NCBI GenBank assembly: GCA_022508345.1
Contig: JAFLVK010000001.1
Span: 533,841 to 597,840 of the forward strand
Length of the DNA: 64,000 nt
Source of the DNA: Clostridiales bacterium
Lineage (GTDB): Bacteria; Bacillota; Clostridia; Christensenellales; CAG-314
Direction: 5' to 3'
The notes under the pieces are model-generated. The model made no database searches. It was not told the origin of the DNA and was given only the letters and a program-made list of their open reading frames with translations. Position numbers and translations under genes: made by a program. Below are positions 44,858 to 55,098 of this stretch, piece by piece. Every line of letters starts with the position of its first letter. Within the stretch, counting starts at the first letter, position 1.

Positions 44858-47539
44858 ATGAAGAAAAACATTTCAATCATTGTTTTGGCAATTGTTATGG
44901 TTTTGTGTCTAATCGTAGCTGTTGCTTGCAACAACTCAAAGGGTCCCGGTGTGTTCACCTTTGAAGAATCGGAAAGCGGCGGCGTAAAGGTGGGCAATGA
45001 CAAATTGCTTATGCCAACTGACGTTCCCGCATCGGCAGACGAGCCCAGCATCATGATTCACTATTGGCGCAGCAATGCTGCCGACTACACAAGTTGGGGC
45101 TTTTGGCTGTGGGCTGATGGCGCTGACGGTCAAGTATACAACATTGAATATCAAGACAGTTACGGCAGTGTAACAATTGTTAAGCTTTCTACACTTGGTG
45201 TTACTGAAAATGATAAGGTTGGTATCATCGCCCGTGAGCAAGCTGCTTGGAACAAGGATACAGAGGCAGACAGATTTATCAACCTGTCGGAGTACACAAT
45301 TGACTCCAACAACTACTATCATGTGTATCTGTACCAAGGCGATGGCGGTCTGTACAAGAATGTTGAAGAGCTGACGCACGGACTTACCGCTTCTTTCGTG
45401 AGCGACACGCGTATAACAGTCAATACTAAGGCAGCTGTAAAGCATATCGAATTGTGGGAGGGTAACACTCTTCTAGCTGAAGCGAACAACAATAAGGCAT
45501 CTACCACAATACATTACGACTTTGCTGAGGGTACAACCCCTGATATTTCACAAACCTACACGGTAAAGGTTGTGTTCAAGCAAGACAAATACAATGCAGA
45601 ATGCAAGGTAGGTATTACAGCTTTGTACGAATCGGAAATGTTTGACGAATTTAATTACGACGGTGAACTGGGTGCAATTTACAGTTCTGCATCTACCACA
45701 TTTAAGGTGTGGTCGCCTGTGTCCAACAAGATTGTTCTTAACATTTATCAAAACGGAGATGGCAATGAAACACCTCAAACTCACGAGATGTCTAAGGGAG
45801 ACAAGGGCGTATTTTCCGTTACTGTAAATGGCGACTTGGCAGCTAAATACTACACATACACCGTTTACAACGATACATATCCATCCGGTGCGGAAATCGT
45901 TGACCCCTACGCTAAGAGTGCAGGTTTGAGCGGTAAGAGAGGTCAAATCGTTAACTTCGATGCAATCAACAGCACAATTGTAGGATGGAACGACGTTTCT
46001 CCCAAAGCTTACGACGCTAACGAGCTTGTTGTGTGGGAAACTCACGTTGCAGACGTAACCTCTTCCGAAACATGGAAGGGAACTGAAGCTAACCGCAAAA
46101 AGTTCCTTGGTATGATTGAACAAGGCACAACTTATGAAGGCGTAAAGACAGGCTTTGACCACATTGTAGAGCTTGGTGTCAACGCTGTTCAACTTGTTCC
46201 CATCTTCGACCAGTCTAACAACGAGGCTTATCCCGAATTTAACTGGGGATACAATCCGTTGAACTACAACGTGCTTGAAGGTTCGTATTCATCCAACGCA
46301 TCTGACGGATACGTTCGTATCAAGGAATTTAAGCAGCTTGTACAAGCGTTTAACGGTGCAAACATCAACATCATCATGGACGTTGTGTACAACCACGTTA
46401 GTGCAGCAATCGGCTCTAACTTCGACGTGCTGATGCCCGGTTACTACTTCCGTTATGACAGCTCCGGCGATATGTCCAACGGTTCCGGTTGCGGTAACGA
46501 AACGGCAAGCGACCATTACATGTTCCGCAAGTTCATGATTGACTCTGTATGCTTCTGGGCACAGGAGTACAAGCTGGGCGGTTTCCGCTTCGACTTGATG
46601 GGTCTCCACGACATTGAAACAATGAACCAGCTTGCAGCAGCTCTCAAAAAGATTAACCCCAGTATCATTATTTACGGTGAACCTTGGACAGGTGGAAATA
46701 CTCCTCTTGATTCTTCACTTCAGGCTAAACAGTCCAACACTAACAAGTTCGAGGGCTACGGTCAGTTTAACGACCAAATGCGTGACTCTCTCATCATGGG
46801 CGGATTAAAAGCAGCAACCGACAAGGGTTGGGCTACAGGCGGTACAACTACAGCTAACATAGCAAACGGACTTAAGGGCTTTACGAATGCTTCTATTAAG
46901 GATCTGTACAAGACAGTTAACTACGTAACCTGCCACGACAACTACACCTTGCATGACCGTATCATTGCAACGGGTCAGTTCGGCAAGGCAGCTGACGTTT
47001 TCAGCGGAGACATTGTACTGACTGCGGAGCAACAGGCAACTATCAAGCAGATGGCTATGCTGGCTAACTCGGTAGTATTCAGCTCCAACGGTGTTAACTT
47101 CATGCTTGCAGGTGAGGAATTCCTGCGCAGCAAGGCTGCCGGTGGTGCAGTTGGCGATGAAATTCACAACTCCTACGAATCCAGCTACAAGGTAAACGAG
47201 CTTGACTACGCATTGAAGGTTGAAAATGCCGATATGTTTGCAAACTATCAAAAGCTCATTGCATTCAAGAAGATGTTTGTCAAAGACTTCGGCTTGAACA
47301 GCAACGAAGCAGTTGCGGCTAACTACGCAGTGGAAGTGGACGGTAGCGTAATCACAATTACCATCACAGCAAAGGATAACACTGTTTGGAAGATTGTTCA
47401 CGCTAACGGATCAGTAGCAGATGTAACAGCCGACTTTGCAGGTTACACACTGTATCTTGACACATTGAACAGTGCTAGCTTGACACTTAGCGCTGAAACA
47501 CCCATTGCTAAATATCAGACGATAATAGCAAGCAAATAA
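44858..47539 (+). CDS. Lipoprotein type I pullulanase (GH13, debranching)
   Basis: The protein has 893 residues. Lipobox VAVAC (Cys24). A CBM41 starch-binding domain (about 64-165; IHYWRSNAADYTSWGFWLWA) is followed by an Ig-like segment, a CBM48-like domain (about 272-350, FKVWSP), and the GH13 catalytic domain. Type I pullulanase signature FNWGYNP (461-467, usually YNWGYDP), nucleophile Asp579 (GFRFDL), acid/base Glu608 (IYGEPW) and Asp694 (CHDNYTLHD). It hydrolyses alpha-1,6 branches of pullulan and amylopectin at the cell surface. Ribosome binding site AAAGGAG. It complements the amylase and the importer with the starch-binding-like domain. Confidence 0.95.
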   Translation: MKKNISIIVLAIVMVLCLIVAVACNNSKGPGVFTFEESESGGVKVGNDKLLMPTDVPASADEPSIMIHYWRSNAADYTSWGFWLWADGADGQVYNIEYQDSYGSVTIVKLSTLGVTENDKVGIIAREQAAWNKDTEADRFINLSEYTIDSNNYYHVYLYQGDGGLYKNVEELTHGLTASFVSDTRITVNTKAAVKHIELWEGNTLLAEANNNKASTTIHYDFAEGTTPDISQTYTVKVVFKQDKYNAECKVGITALYESEMFDEFNYDGELGAIYSSASTTFKVWSPVSNKIVLNIYQNGDGNETPQTHEMSKGDKGVFSVTVNGDLAAKYYTYTVYNDTYPSGAEIVDPYAKSAGLSGKRGQIVNFDAINSTIVGWNDVSPKAYDANELVVWETHVADVTSSETWKGTEANRKKFLGMIEQGTTYEGVKTGFDHIVELGVNAVQLVPIFDQSNNEAYPEFNWGYNPLNYNVLEGSYSSNASDGYVRIKEFKQLVQAFNGANINIIMDVVYNHVSAAIGSNFDVLMPGYYFRYDSSGDMSNGSGCGNETASDHYMFRKFMIDSVCFWAQEYKLGGFRFDLMGLHDIETMNQLAAALKKINPSIIIYGEPWTGGNTPLDSSLQAKQSNTNKFEGYGQFNDQMRDSLIMGGLKAATDKGWATGGTTTANIANGLKGFTNASIKDLYKTVNYVTCHDNYTLHDRIIATGQFGKAADVFSGDIVLTAEQQATIKQMAMLANSVVFSSNGVNFMLAGEEFLRSKAAGGAVGDEIHNSYESSYKVNELDYALKVENADMFANYQKLIAFKKMFVKDFGLNSNEAVAANYAVEVDGSVITITITAKDNTVWKIVHANGSVADVTADFAGYTLYLDTLNSASLTLSAETPIAKYQTIIASK

Positions 47540-47558
47540 TTTGCAACTAAACTAACAG

Positions 47559-47596
47559 AAAAACACATCGATGTAAATCGGTGTGTTTTCTTTTTA
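47559..47596 (+). terminator. Terminator after the pullulanase gene
   Basis: AAAACACATCGAT pairs with ATCGGTGTGTTTT (47559-47591, one G-U) around a short loop. It is followed by CTTTTT. Confidence 0.8.
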
Positions 47597-47646
47597 CAAG
47601 TCGCAGCAAGTTTAACGGCGAAATGAATGAAAAGCAAATGCGTGAA

Positions 47647-47675
47647 TTGACATAAAACTGTATTTAATATACAAT
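47647..47675 (+). promoter_or_regulatory. Promoter TTGACA-17-TACAAT of the M60 protease genes
   Basis: Consensus -35 (47647-47652) and near-consensus -10 (47670-47675), 26 bases before the ATG. Confidence 0.7.
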
Positions 47676-47701
47676 ATATATGTATATATTGGAGAAATGA
47701 T

Positions 47702-50700
47702 ATGATAAATCACAAGCTTAACAGTACTGTATTTAAATTTACATGTATCGTGTTGGCATTTGTTTTGCTGTTTGCTTCGGTGCAGATACTTGCTGCCGAG
47801 CTTGGAGGATACGTTGCCACAGCCTTTGCGGATACAGGCGAAAGCACGCAGGCTACGAGTGGTGTTAACGACCTCACAAGCGACTCCAGCCTTGTATACC
47901 TGCCCAACTACGACACATCGGTCATAACCAAACAAAATCTGAGAAAGCCTAGGGTTAAAACCTTTGGCGAGCACGAGGCAAGCTATTACCCGTCCTATAC
48001 AAACCAACTTGCGGCTGCGGATTTCGACGATGCCAAGAAAGCGGCTATTTTGGCAGAAAACCAAAAGATGCTTGCGGACGTCAAGGAGTGGTACGCATCA
48101 GGCACCCTCAAAGACAACCTCAAAAAGCACGTTTCTGCCGACGGACAATTCTCCAACGCTGTTGGCAACTACAACAAGGCAAAACGTATCGAAAAGGTAA
48201 TCACAATCAACAATGTTGCAACGCCCCGTAAGCGTTCACTAGGCGTGTTTGCCCCAGCAGGCGAAGTGTTGACAATCACCATCGACGAAAGCCTTGTGGG
48301 CAAATTGACGGTAAATATCGGCTATCCCTATTCGGCAAGCGATATAGGCTCAAAACAATTCGGACGTTGGCCAAACGACAGAATGGCACAGTTCTACCTG
48401 GAGTTCCCGCTCAATTCAACGGTAAACTACATCGGTTCGCCTCTTGGCGGCATGGTAACGCTAAACGGCGTAGCTGCTGCGCTTGGCAACTTCGATATCA
48501 AAGTTAGCGGCGGCATAGACATGCCCGACTACAAGCTGGGCGCGTCCACCAAGGAAGATTGGCAAGCTATTTTAGCTGCACCCGCACCTTACGTGTGGCT
48601 GTTGACTCCCCATCAATATTTTGTCATGCCCAAGGAGTACATCAAGGATATTGAGGACCCCTATCAGGCTTTAGTGTGGTGGCACAAGGCGTCCATGATT
48701 AGCATGTACAGCATAGGCCGCGAAAACACATCTCACTTTATGACGCCGGTAATAAGCATTTACGACAGCTATGTTTTCACCGGTGAGGCAGTGGCTACTG
48801 TGTGGGCGTTTTACACCAATTCGCCTAACTACTGGTGCAAGGGCATACTGGACTACGACAACCTGATGTACAGCGGTGCCTGGGGTGGGCTACACGAATA
48901 CAACCATCACAATCAGGCGTATGTATATCCCACAAATCACGATACGGAGTGGGGCGTTGGCGGAGTTACCGAAATGACGAACAACGTCCTTAACGCAATA
49001 TGCTACATTGCGCTGACTGATATTGCGCTTGAAAGGTCGGAAACTAATATCTTCAACGGTTGGGCAGCAGTGAGCGACCCGTACAGCAACTACAGGAGGC
49101 TGTCAAACAAAAGCGCAAGCGTTTCGGGTTACGAAGCATTTCAAACAGACAAGCTGTTTGGATTTGTGGACTTGATGCACACATACGGCGCAGATAAATT
49201 CATGCAATTTGTTCGCGCTATGTACGGCTTGGTAAAGGTGGACGGCTACGACGGAACAAACCTGACACAGGACACCTATCTCAAGACGCAGGACGGTTTT
49301 GCGCTATTTGCAAGCTTGTTTTACAGGACGGACTTTGTAGATTACTTCACAAAAGTGTGGCACTTCAACATTTCCGCCGACGTAGTCCACAAGATAAAGA
49401 GCTACAGCTTCGACGAGTACTTTTCCATCAATAACCTGTACAGCGCAGGAGTAAAGGGTGTGGAGACGGGCAGAGCGTTCAAGGTAAACGAGGGAGAAGC
49501 AACCCTTTTCAGGTTCGACCGGTTCACGTTGTCATCTGCAGATAACTTTGTGTTGGAAAGCGTGTCCGAGCCTAAGCATGGCAAGCTTACCAACAACCAT
49601 GACGGAACGTACAGCTACCTGCCCGACAGCGGTTTTACCGAGGACAGCATGGATCTTGTGTACAAGGTAACGCTCAACGGCAAAACGTACACGAGGACGC
49701 TTGCGGTAAAATTGACAAACGCAGCCAACGCTCAAGAGGAAAGGGAAGCGGCAAGTAAGATTTATCCTTCGTACGTCGATTTCCGCAACAAGTTTTTGAG
49801 CAACTTCTATTCCGACGTTATCAGATATATCCCGTCGGAAGCTAAATGCGTAGATAACGACGGAAACGAAGTGAAAACAGTTCCCAATGCCGATATTTAT
49901 GCAATGTTTGACGGCAACACGTCCACCGGGTTCCACACAGCGTGGCAGGGCACATTGACGAAATATCCCCACAATTACTACTTCACTTTCGACGAAGCAA
50001 CTAACTTCAATCGGATAAATTTCAAGTTCCAGGACAACGGAACAAAGGGATACTACGCAATAGGTGAGTACGAAATTTACACAAGTGAGGACGGTGTCAA
50101 TTACGAGCTGCTGACATCAGGTAAAAACCAAGAAACCAACTTCAGCGTGCAATTTGACACGTTTGTGTCCACTAAGTATGTAAAGCTTGTTGTAAAGAGC
50201 AACTCATCGGGCAAGGGCTTTACAAACATTACCGAATTGGAATTTGCACAAAGCATCTCCATGGGCGACGACTACAACGTCTATTCGTCTTCCGACAGTT
50301 CGCTCAACTACAGTTGGAAGTGGAAAAGTGTTGTGGGTAATTACCTCAATAGCCAGGCTAAGCGCGTAAACACAGGCAAGGTCAAGTTCTATCTGACAGG
50401 TACGGACTTGATGCTGTATTCCACAAATGCCAAGTCGAAAATTACAATTGACGGCGTAACATATACTATCAGGGAAAACAGCACCGACCACAGCCCCAGC
50501 TTTGTAATCGACGGGCTGTCGGAGGGCAAGCACCTGGTTGTAATCGATGCCAAGTATATGAGCCTGGACATGATAAAGACAACAGGCGTTGTGTCCTACG
50601 CAAAGGGTCGCTTTGTCAACTGGGCAGGCTTGGGTGTAGCCATCGCGTTAGCAGTTGCGTTTGCCGGTGTAGGCATTTACTGCATAGTTGTAACAGTTAA

Positions 50701-50722
50701 GCAAAGAAAAAAGAGTTCCTGA
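47702..50722 (+). CDS. Membrane-anchored M60-family metalloprotease (mucin/glycoprotein type)
   Basis: The protein has 1006 residues. Signal peptide to about 42. An N-terminal beta domain (170-280) precedes the M60 (enhancin-like) catalytic region with zinc motif HEYNH (398-402) and the downstream Glu424 in WGVGGVTE. Then a cadherin-like module (PKHGKLTNNHDGTYSYLPD), an F5/8-type (CBM32) sugar-binding domain (about 740-870, GFHTAWQGTLTKYPHNYYFT), a further beta module, and a C-terminal transmembrane helix with a KQRKKSS tail. M60 proteases cut O-glycosylated mucins. Ribosome binding site TTGGAGAAATG. A paralogue follows after 48 bases. Confidence 0.92.
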   Translation: MINHKLNSTVFKFTCIVLAFVLLFASVQILAAELGGYVATAFADTGESTQATSGVNDLTSDSSLVYLPNYDTSVITKQNLRKPRVKTFGEHEASYYPSYTNQLAAADFDDAKKAAILAENQKMLADVKEWYASGTLKDNLKKHVSADGQFSNAVGNYNKAKRIEKVITINNVATPRKRSLGVFAPAGEVLTITIDESLVGKLTVNIGYPYSASDIGSKQFGRWPNDRMAQFYLEFPLNSTVNYIGSPLGGMVTLNGVAAALGNFDIKVSGGIDMPDYKLGASTKEDWQAILAAPAPYVWLLTPHQYFVMPKEYIKDIEDPYQALVWWHKASMISMYSIGRENTSHFMTPVISIYDSYVFTGEAVATVWAFYTNSPNYWCKGILDYDNLMYSGAWGGLHEYNHHNQAYVYPTNHDTEWGVGGVTEMTNNVLNAICYIALTDIALERSETNIFNGWAAVSDPYSNYRRLSNKSASVSGYEAFQTDKLFGFVDLMHTYGADKFMQFVRAMYGLVKVDGYDGTNLTQDTYLKTQDGFALFASLFYRTDFVDYFTKVWHFNISADVVHKIKSYSFDEYFSINNLYSAGVKGVETGRAFKVNEGEATLFRFDRFTLSSADNFVLESVSEPKHGKLTNNHDGTYSYLPDSGFTEDSMDLVYKVTLNGKTYTRTLAVKLTNAANAQEEREAASKIYPSYVDFRNKFLSNFYSDVIRYIPSEAKCVDNDGNEVKTVPNADIYAMFDGNTSTGFHTAWQGTLTKYPHNYYFTFDEATNFNRINFKFQDNGTKGYYAIGEYEIYTSEDGVNYELLTSGKNQETNFSVQFDTFVSTKYVKLVVKSNSSGKGFTNITELEFAQSISMGDDYNVYSSSDSSLNYSWKWKSVVGNYLNSQAKRVNTGKVKFYLTGTDLMLYSTNAKSKITIDGVTYTIRENSTDHSPSFVIDGLSEGKHLVVIDAKYMSLDMIKTTGVVSYAKGRFVNWAGLGVAIALAVAFAGVGIYCIVVTVKQRKKSS

Positions 50723-50770
50723 TATCTGCATATATATAATTGCAGCAAGCAAATACTATCGGAGAAAATT

Positions 50771-53700
50771 ATGAACAACAGCAAGCTTTATAACAAAAAA
50801 ATCAAATTTACATGTATCGTGTTGGCGTTTGTTATGCTGTTTAGTTCGGCGCAGATTCTTGCAGCCGAGCTTGGCAAGTACGCAAATGTAGCAATGGCAC
50901 AAACGGTGGAGGACAACAGTTCGCAAAGCAGCAGTGCATTCGGCGACTTGACCACCGGCTCAAATGATGTGTATTTGCCCAACTACGACACGCAAGTAAT
51001 TACGGAAACGGATTTGCCCGTACCTGAGGTTAAGACTTTTGGCGCTCATGATGTAGATTACTACCCGTCGTACATCAATCAGCTGGACGCTGCGCATTTC
51101 AGCACCGACATCAAAGCAGACATTTTGGCGGAAAACAAAAAAATTCTTGCCGACGCTAAAGATTGGTTCAATGCGGGCACACTCAGGCAAAACCTGCAAA
51201 AGCACGTATCTGCTGACGGACAGTTCTACAACGCAAAGGGCAACTACAACGATGCACCGCGCATTGAAAAGGTGACCATGATTAACAATCATACAACGCC
51301 GCGCAAGCGTTCACTGGGTGTGTTTGCGCCCGCAGGCGAAGTGCTAACTGTTACCATTGACGAACGTCTTGTCGGCAAAGTAACGGTAAATATCGGTTAT
51401 CCTCTAGGCGGTGAGTGCGACATAGACACAGGCGCTTTCGGAAGATGGTACAGCGACAGAATGCCGCGCTTTTTCATGGAGTTCCCGTTGACATCAAAGG
51501 TTACGGAAATCGGCTCTCCGCTTGGTGGCATGGTGACGATGAACAGTGTCAGCACCGACCTTGGCAACTTCAGCGTCACGGTCAGAGGCGGCATCGACAT
51601 GCCCGACTACAAGCTGGGCGTATCCACCAAGGAAGATTGGGAAAACGCGCTCAAGGCTCCCGCGCCTTATGTGTGGCTGTTGACACCGTATCAACATTTC
51701 GTCATGCCCAAGGTGGAAATTGACGACATTGAAGACCCCGCTAACGCATTGCTGTGGTGGCACAAGGCGCAAATGATAAGCCTGTACGCCATGGCGCGCG
51801 AATCGGACATGACCCCGATAGTCAGCGTATTCGACAGCTACGTTTACACCGGTGAGGCGGTAGCAAAGGTGTGGGCGTTTGTAACAAATGCACCCACCTA
51901 TTGGTGTCACGGTATATTAGATTACGACAACCTTATGTACACAGGTGCGTGGGGAGCTTTGCACGAATTCAACCATCACTATCAATCTCACGGATACTAC
52001 GACCATGAGTGGGGCGTAGGCGGTATCGACGAAGTAACAAATAACGTCAACAACATTGCAAGCTACATTTATTTGACGGACGTTGCATTGTCCCGTACCG
52101 AAAGTAGCGCACCCAGCGGTTGGGGATCAGTTAGCGACCCATACTACAACTACAAGACGGTAGAAGCAACCAGCAAGAGAGTTTCCACCTACGAGGGCTT
52201 TGACACCAGCAAGGCATACGCATTTGCAGATATGATGCACACCCTGGGCGCAGGCAGATATCTTGACTTTATCCGCGCGCAATACGGCGTCGGCGAAGTG
52301 GAGGGTTACACGGGTACCAACCTGACTCAGGACGGATACCTCAACACTCAGGACGGCTTTGCGCTGTTTTCAAGCTTGTTTTTCAAGCTGGACTTTGTTG
52401 ATTACCTCACAAGGGTGTGGCATTTCAATCTCTCCCAAAGCGTAATCGATCAAATCAAGGGCTACAACTTTGACGAATACTTCTCCCTCAACAATTTGTA
52501 CAGTGCAGGCATCAAAGGTATTGAAACAGGTAGACCCTACAAAATAAATATCGGCACAACCAACGTCCTCAAGTTTAACCAATACACGCTGTGCTCTACA
52601 GACGACTTCGTGTTGGAAAGCGTATCCGAACCGCAACACGGCAAGCTCACCGACAACGGCGACGGAACCTACAATTACCTACCCGATGACGATTTCACAC
52701 AGGACAGCTTCGACCTTGTGTACAAAGTGACGTTAAACGGCAAAATCTACTACAGGACGCTTGTTGTAAAGTTTGTTGCAAACTACAATTACATCGAAAC
52801 GGCAACGTACAATGTCGCCGCCGGCAACAACGGACTGTCCGCCGAGCAAGCAGCAGAGCAATTTGTACGGGAAGACAATGTTGTATCACGCGGAACAGCA
52901 AGAAGCTTCACAACAAGCACTTTGAACGGTACCAACATTACCACCTTCAAGGCAAAGGTTGTGTTCCCGTTTACTAAGCAGCTTACCTTCATGGTTTACG
53001 GTGACGACAAATCGTGGTTGAGAATTGACGACGAAACAGCATTCACCTCCACATACATCGCTAACGATACCGCAGGTAAAAACCATGCAACAAACAAGAT
53101 TGAAATGACTGTTAACGCAGGTCAAGTCATGGAGTTTGAAGCGTACTGCTTTAACACAGGCGGCGCAGGAAATTTGCGCGTCAAGTACAGCGAAGACGGC
53201 GGCGAAACCTACAAGGATATCCCCAGCAGCTACTGTTACGGCTACAACGTCAGCGAGACGGATATTGAAAAGTCCAAGCAAAAGGTAACTAATGTTTACC
53301 CCGCGTTTGTAGATTTCCGCAACATGTATCTGAACAAGTGGTACTCCAACTATATCAGCTACACGCCAATTGATGCTAAATGCTTGGATAATGCAGGAAA
53401 ACCCGTAAAAACAGTTGACGGTGCTAACATAAACGCGCTGTTCGACGGCAACTTGTCAACAGGCTTCCACACAGCATGGTGGGGCTCAATAACGAACTAC
53501 CCGCACAATTACTACTTCACCTTTGAAGAGCCAATTCAGTTCAACCGTTTGGACTTGTTCTTCAATGCTAACTGGAATTACTACGCAATTGGCGATTACG
53601 AACTGTACACCAGTATGGACGGTGACGAGTACAACCTCATTTATGCGGGAAGCAACACGGGCGGCAACTTCGAGGTGCACCTGGGTGCGACGGCAATTGC

Positions 53701-54796
53701 CAAGTATGTAAAATTAGTTGTCAAGAGCAACGCCGGCGGGCAAAAATTTACCAACATAATGGAAATTAAATTTTTGCAGGAAATTAATTATGGCGTCAAC
53801 TACAACATTTACGCTTCCAACAACGACATGATAGAGTACTCCGACGGTACTTGGGAGGATGTTGAAGGTAACTTTGTCAACAACAAGGGAAAGCACACGG
53901 ATGAAGGAACAATCAAGTTCTATCTCACAGGTTCCGACCTTGTGCTCTATTCCATCAACGAAACGTCCGTAATTACTATCGACGGCATAGAGCATACCAT
54001 CCATCCAAACTACAGCGCTTACTCTCCCAGCTTTTTGATTGACGGCTTGACGTACACCAAGCACTTTGTGGAAATAAAGGCCAACGACATGACCGTTGAC
54101 GTAATCAAAACGTCAGGTGCCATTACCGAGGTTTTCAGCTTCACAGAGGAAAGGGACAACATTGTGGTTGAAGACCAGATGTACAACGGAAAACAGCTGC
54201 GTCCCATACTCAGCTACAAGGGCGCAACCCTGATAGAGGGTGTAGATTACTTTGTAACGTCGATATGGAACAACCAAAACATAGGCGTTGCTACATTCAC
54301 TGTCAAGGCACTGGGTGAAAATTCCGGTACATTTGAGGGCACGTTCAACATTTTGCCCGTACACCTTGACAACACCAACGTATCGTTTGGCACAATGCCC
54401 GATTTTGTGTACACAGGTAACAGCATCACCCTTGACTTTACAATAACATTGTATCTGGACGGCGAAGAGTTAGTGCTTCAAGAGGGTACAGACTACGACG
54501 TTTCATATCTGAACAATGTAGAGCTGGGCACCGCAACGATAATAATTACCTTCAAGGGCAATTTCTCGGGAAATGCAACGGGATATTTCAACATAGTAAA
54601 CAGGATACAACCCAGTGACCCATCAAACAATCCTACGGGCGGATCAACACACAATCCTTCGTCCGGCAGCACTTCGAAAGAACCAACTACACAACCGAAC
54701 TACGAATTTTGGCTGTATGTTGTTAGCGGCGTGGCGTTTGTAATGATGCTTGGCATTTTGGCAGTAGTAATGTTGCTTGTAAAGAAGAAAAAATAA
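50771..54796 (+). CDS. Second membrane-anchored M60 metalloprotease with added PA14-like and MBG-like modules
   Basis: The protein has 1341 residues and is a close paralogue of the preceding protein, from the signal peptide (KFTCIVLAFVMLF) through the catalytic HEFNH (398-402) and Glu421. It differs by an inserted ~150-residue PA14-like domain (about 675-830; FMVYGDDKSWLRIDDE, FNTGGAGNLRVKYS) between the cadherin-like and F5/8-type domains. Two MBG-like beta repeats (about 1130-1280) and a Thr/Ser/Pro-rich stalk precede the C-terminal helix and KKKK tail. Ribosome binding site CGGAGAAAA. It is likely co-transcribed with the first M60 gene. Confidence 0.92.
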   Translation: MNNSKLYNKKIKFTCIVLAFVMLFSSAQILAAELGKYANVAMAQTVEDNSSQSSSAFGDLTTGSNDVYLPNYDTQVITETDLPVPEVKTFGAHDVDYYPSYINQLDAAHFSTDIKADILAENKKILADAKDWFNAGTLRQNLQKHVSADGQFYNAKGNYNDAPRIEKVTMINNHTTPRKRSLGVFAPAGEVLTVTIDERLVGKVTVNIGYPLGGECDIDTGAFGRWYSDRMPRFFMEFPLTSKVTEIGSPLGGMVTMNSVSTDLGNFSVTVRGGIDMPDYKLGVSTKEDWENALKAPAPYVWLLTPYQHFVMPKVEIDDIEDPANALLWWHKAQMISLYAMARESDMTPIVSVFDSYVYTGEAVAKVWAFVTNAPTYWCHGILDYDNLMYTGAWGALHEFNHHYQSHGYYDHEWGVGGIDEVTNNVNNIASYIYLTDVALSRTESSAPSGWGSVSDPYYNYKTVEATSKRVSTYEGFDTSKAYAFADMMHTLGAGRYLDFIRAQYGVGEVEGYTGTNLTQDGYLNTQDGFALFSSLFFKLDFVDYLTRVWHFNLSQSVIDQIKGYNFDEYFSLNNLYSAGIKGIETGRPYKINIGTTNVLKFNQYTLCSTDDFVLESVSEPQHGKLTDNGDGTYNYLPDDDFTQDSFDLVYKVTLNGKIYYRTLVVKFVANYNYIETATYNVAAGNNGLSAEQAAEQFVREDNVVSRGTARSFTTSTLNGTNITTFKAKVVFPFTKQLTFMVYGDDKSWLRIDDETAFTSTYIANDTAGKNHATNKIEMTVNAGQVMEFEAYCFNTGGAGNLRVKYSEDGGETYKDIPSSYCYGYNVSETDIEKSKQKVTNVYPAFVDFRNMYLNKWYSNYISYTPIDAKCLDNAGKPVKTVDGANINALFDGNLSTGFHTAWWGSITNYPHNYYFTFEEPIQFNRLDLFFNANWNYYAIGDYELYTSMDGDEYNLIYAGSNTGGNFEVHLGATAIAKYVKLVVKSNAGGQKFTNIMEIKFLQEINYGVNYNIYASNNDMIEYSDGTWEDVEGNFVNNKGKHTDEGTIKFYLTGSDLVLYSINETSVITIDGIEHTIHPNYSAYSPSFLIDGLTYTKHFVEIKANDMTVDVIKTSGAITEVFSFTEERDNIVVEDQMYNGKQLRPILSYKGATLIEGVDYFVTSIWNNQNIGVATFTVKALGENSGTFEGTFNILPVHLDNTNVSFGTMPDFVYTGNSITLDFTITLYLDGEELVLQEGTDYDVSYLNNVELGTATIIITFKGNFSGNATGYFNIVNRIQPSDPSNNPTGGSTHNPSSGSTSKEPTTQPNYEFWLYVVSGVAFVMMLGILAVVMLLVKKKK

Positions 54797-54804
54797 TTAA
54801 GTTT

Positions 54805-54842
54805 AAACCCCTGCCGATAACTTCGGCAGGGGTTTGCTTTTT
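54805..54842. terminator. Terminator of the M60 operon
   Basis: AAACCCCTGCCGA (54805-54817) pairs with TCGGCAGGGGTTT (54823-54835) across a short loop, then GCTTTTT. Confidence 0.9.
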
Positions 54843-54884
54843 GGATATTGTTGACGAAAGTTTTTACAAAAGTTGCGTAAAGGG

Positions 54885-54913
54885 TTGATATTACAGGCAA
54901 TTTGTGTTACTAT
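54885..54913 (+). promoter_or_regulatory. Promoter TTGATA-17-TACTAT of the manganese riboswitch operon
   Basis: TTGATA (54885-54890) and TACTAT (54908-54913), 17-base spacer. Start predicted near 54920, directly before the aptamer. Confidence 0.65.
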
Positions 54914-54919
54914 TACTAT

Positions 54920-55052
54920 ACTCGTAAGGGAGTAGTTCGCTATGTATTAGTTGTCGCGCCTACATTATGGGGTACCCAGGTTCGACATTGAAGAACGAGA
55001 CTTATGCTGACTTGAGCCATTTGGCTGCCGTTGGTATGGTCTCGCTTTTTTT
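54920..55052 (+). ncRNA. yybP-ykoY-type manganese riboswitch with terminator
   Basis: The leader contains the two conserved aptamer strands: GTAAGGGAGTAG (54924-54935) and AACGAGACTTA (54994-55004). GTAAG and CTTAT can close the P1 stem. CGAGAC (54996-55001) of the second strand can instead pair with GTCTCG (55039-55044), closing a long hairpin followed by seven T, i.e. a terminator that excludes the aptamer fold. In this riboswitch class Mn2+ stabilises the aptamer and turns expression on. The downstream genes, including mntP, are the classic targets. Assigned by eye from core motifs and context. Confidence 0.75.
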
Positions 55053-55098
55053 ACATCTAGGTAGCAATGGGCTCACTGCCGAAATTGTGGAGGGACAA

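Noticed and set aside
54967..55098. N-terminal extension of the cation antiporter
   Set aside because: The extra 44 codons lie in the riboswitch and terminator. The ribosome binding site GGAGGGAC and the conserved protein start support 55099.
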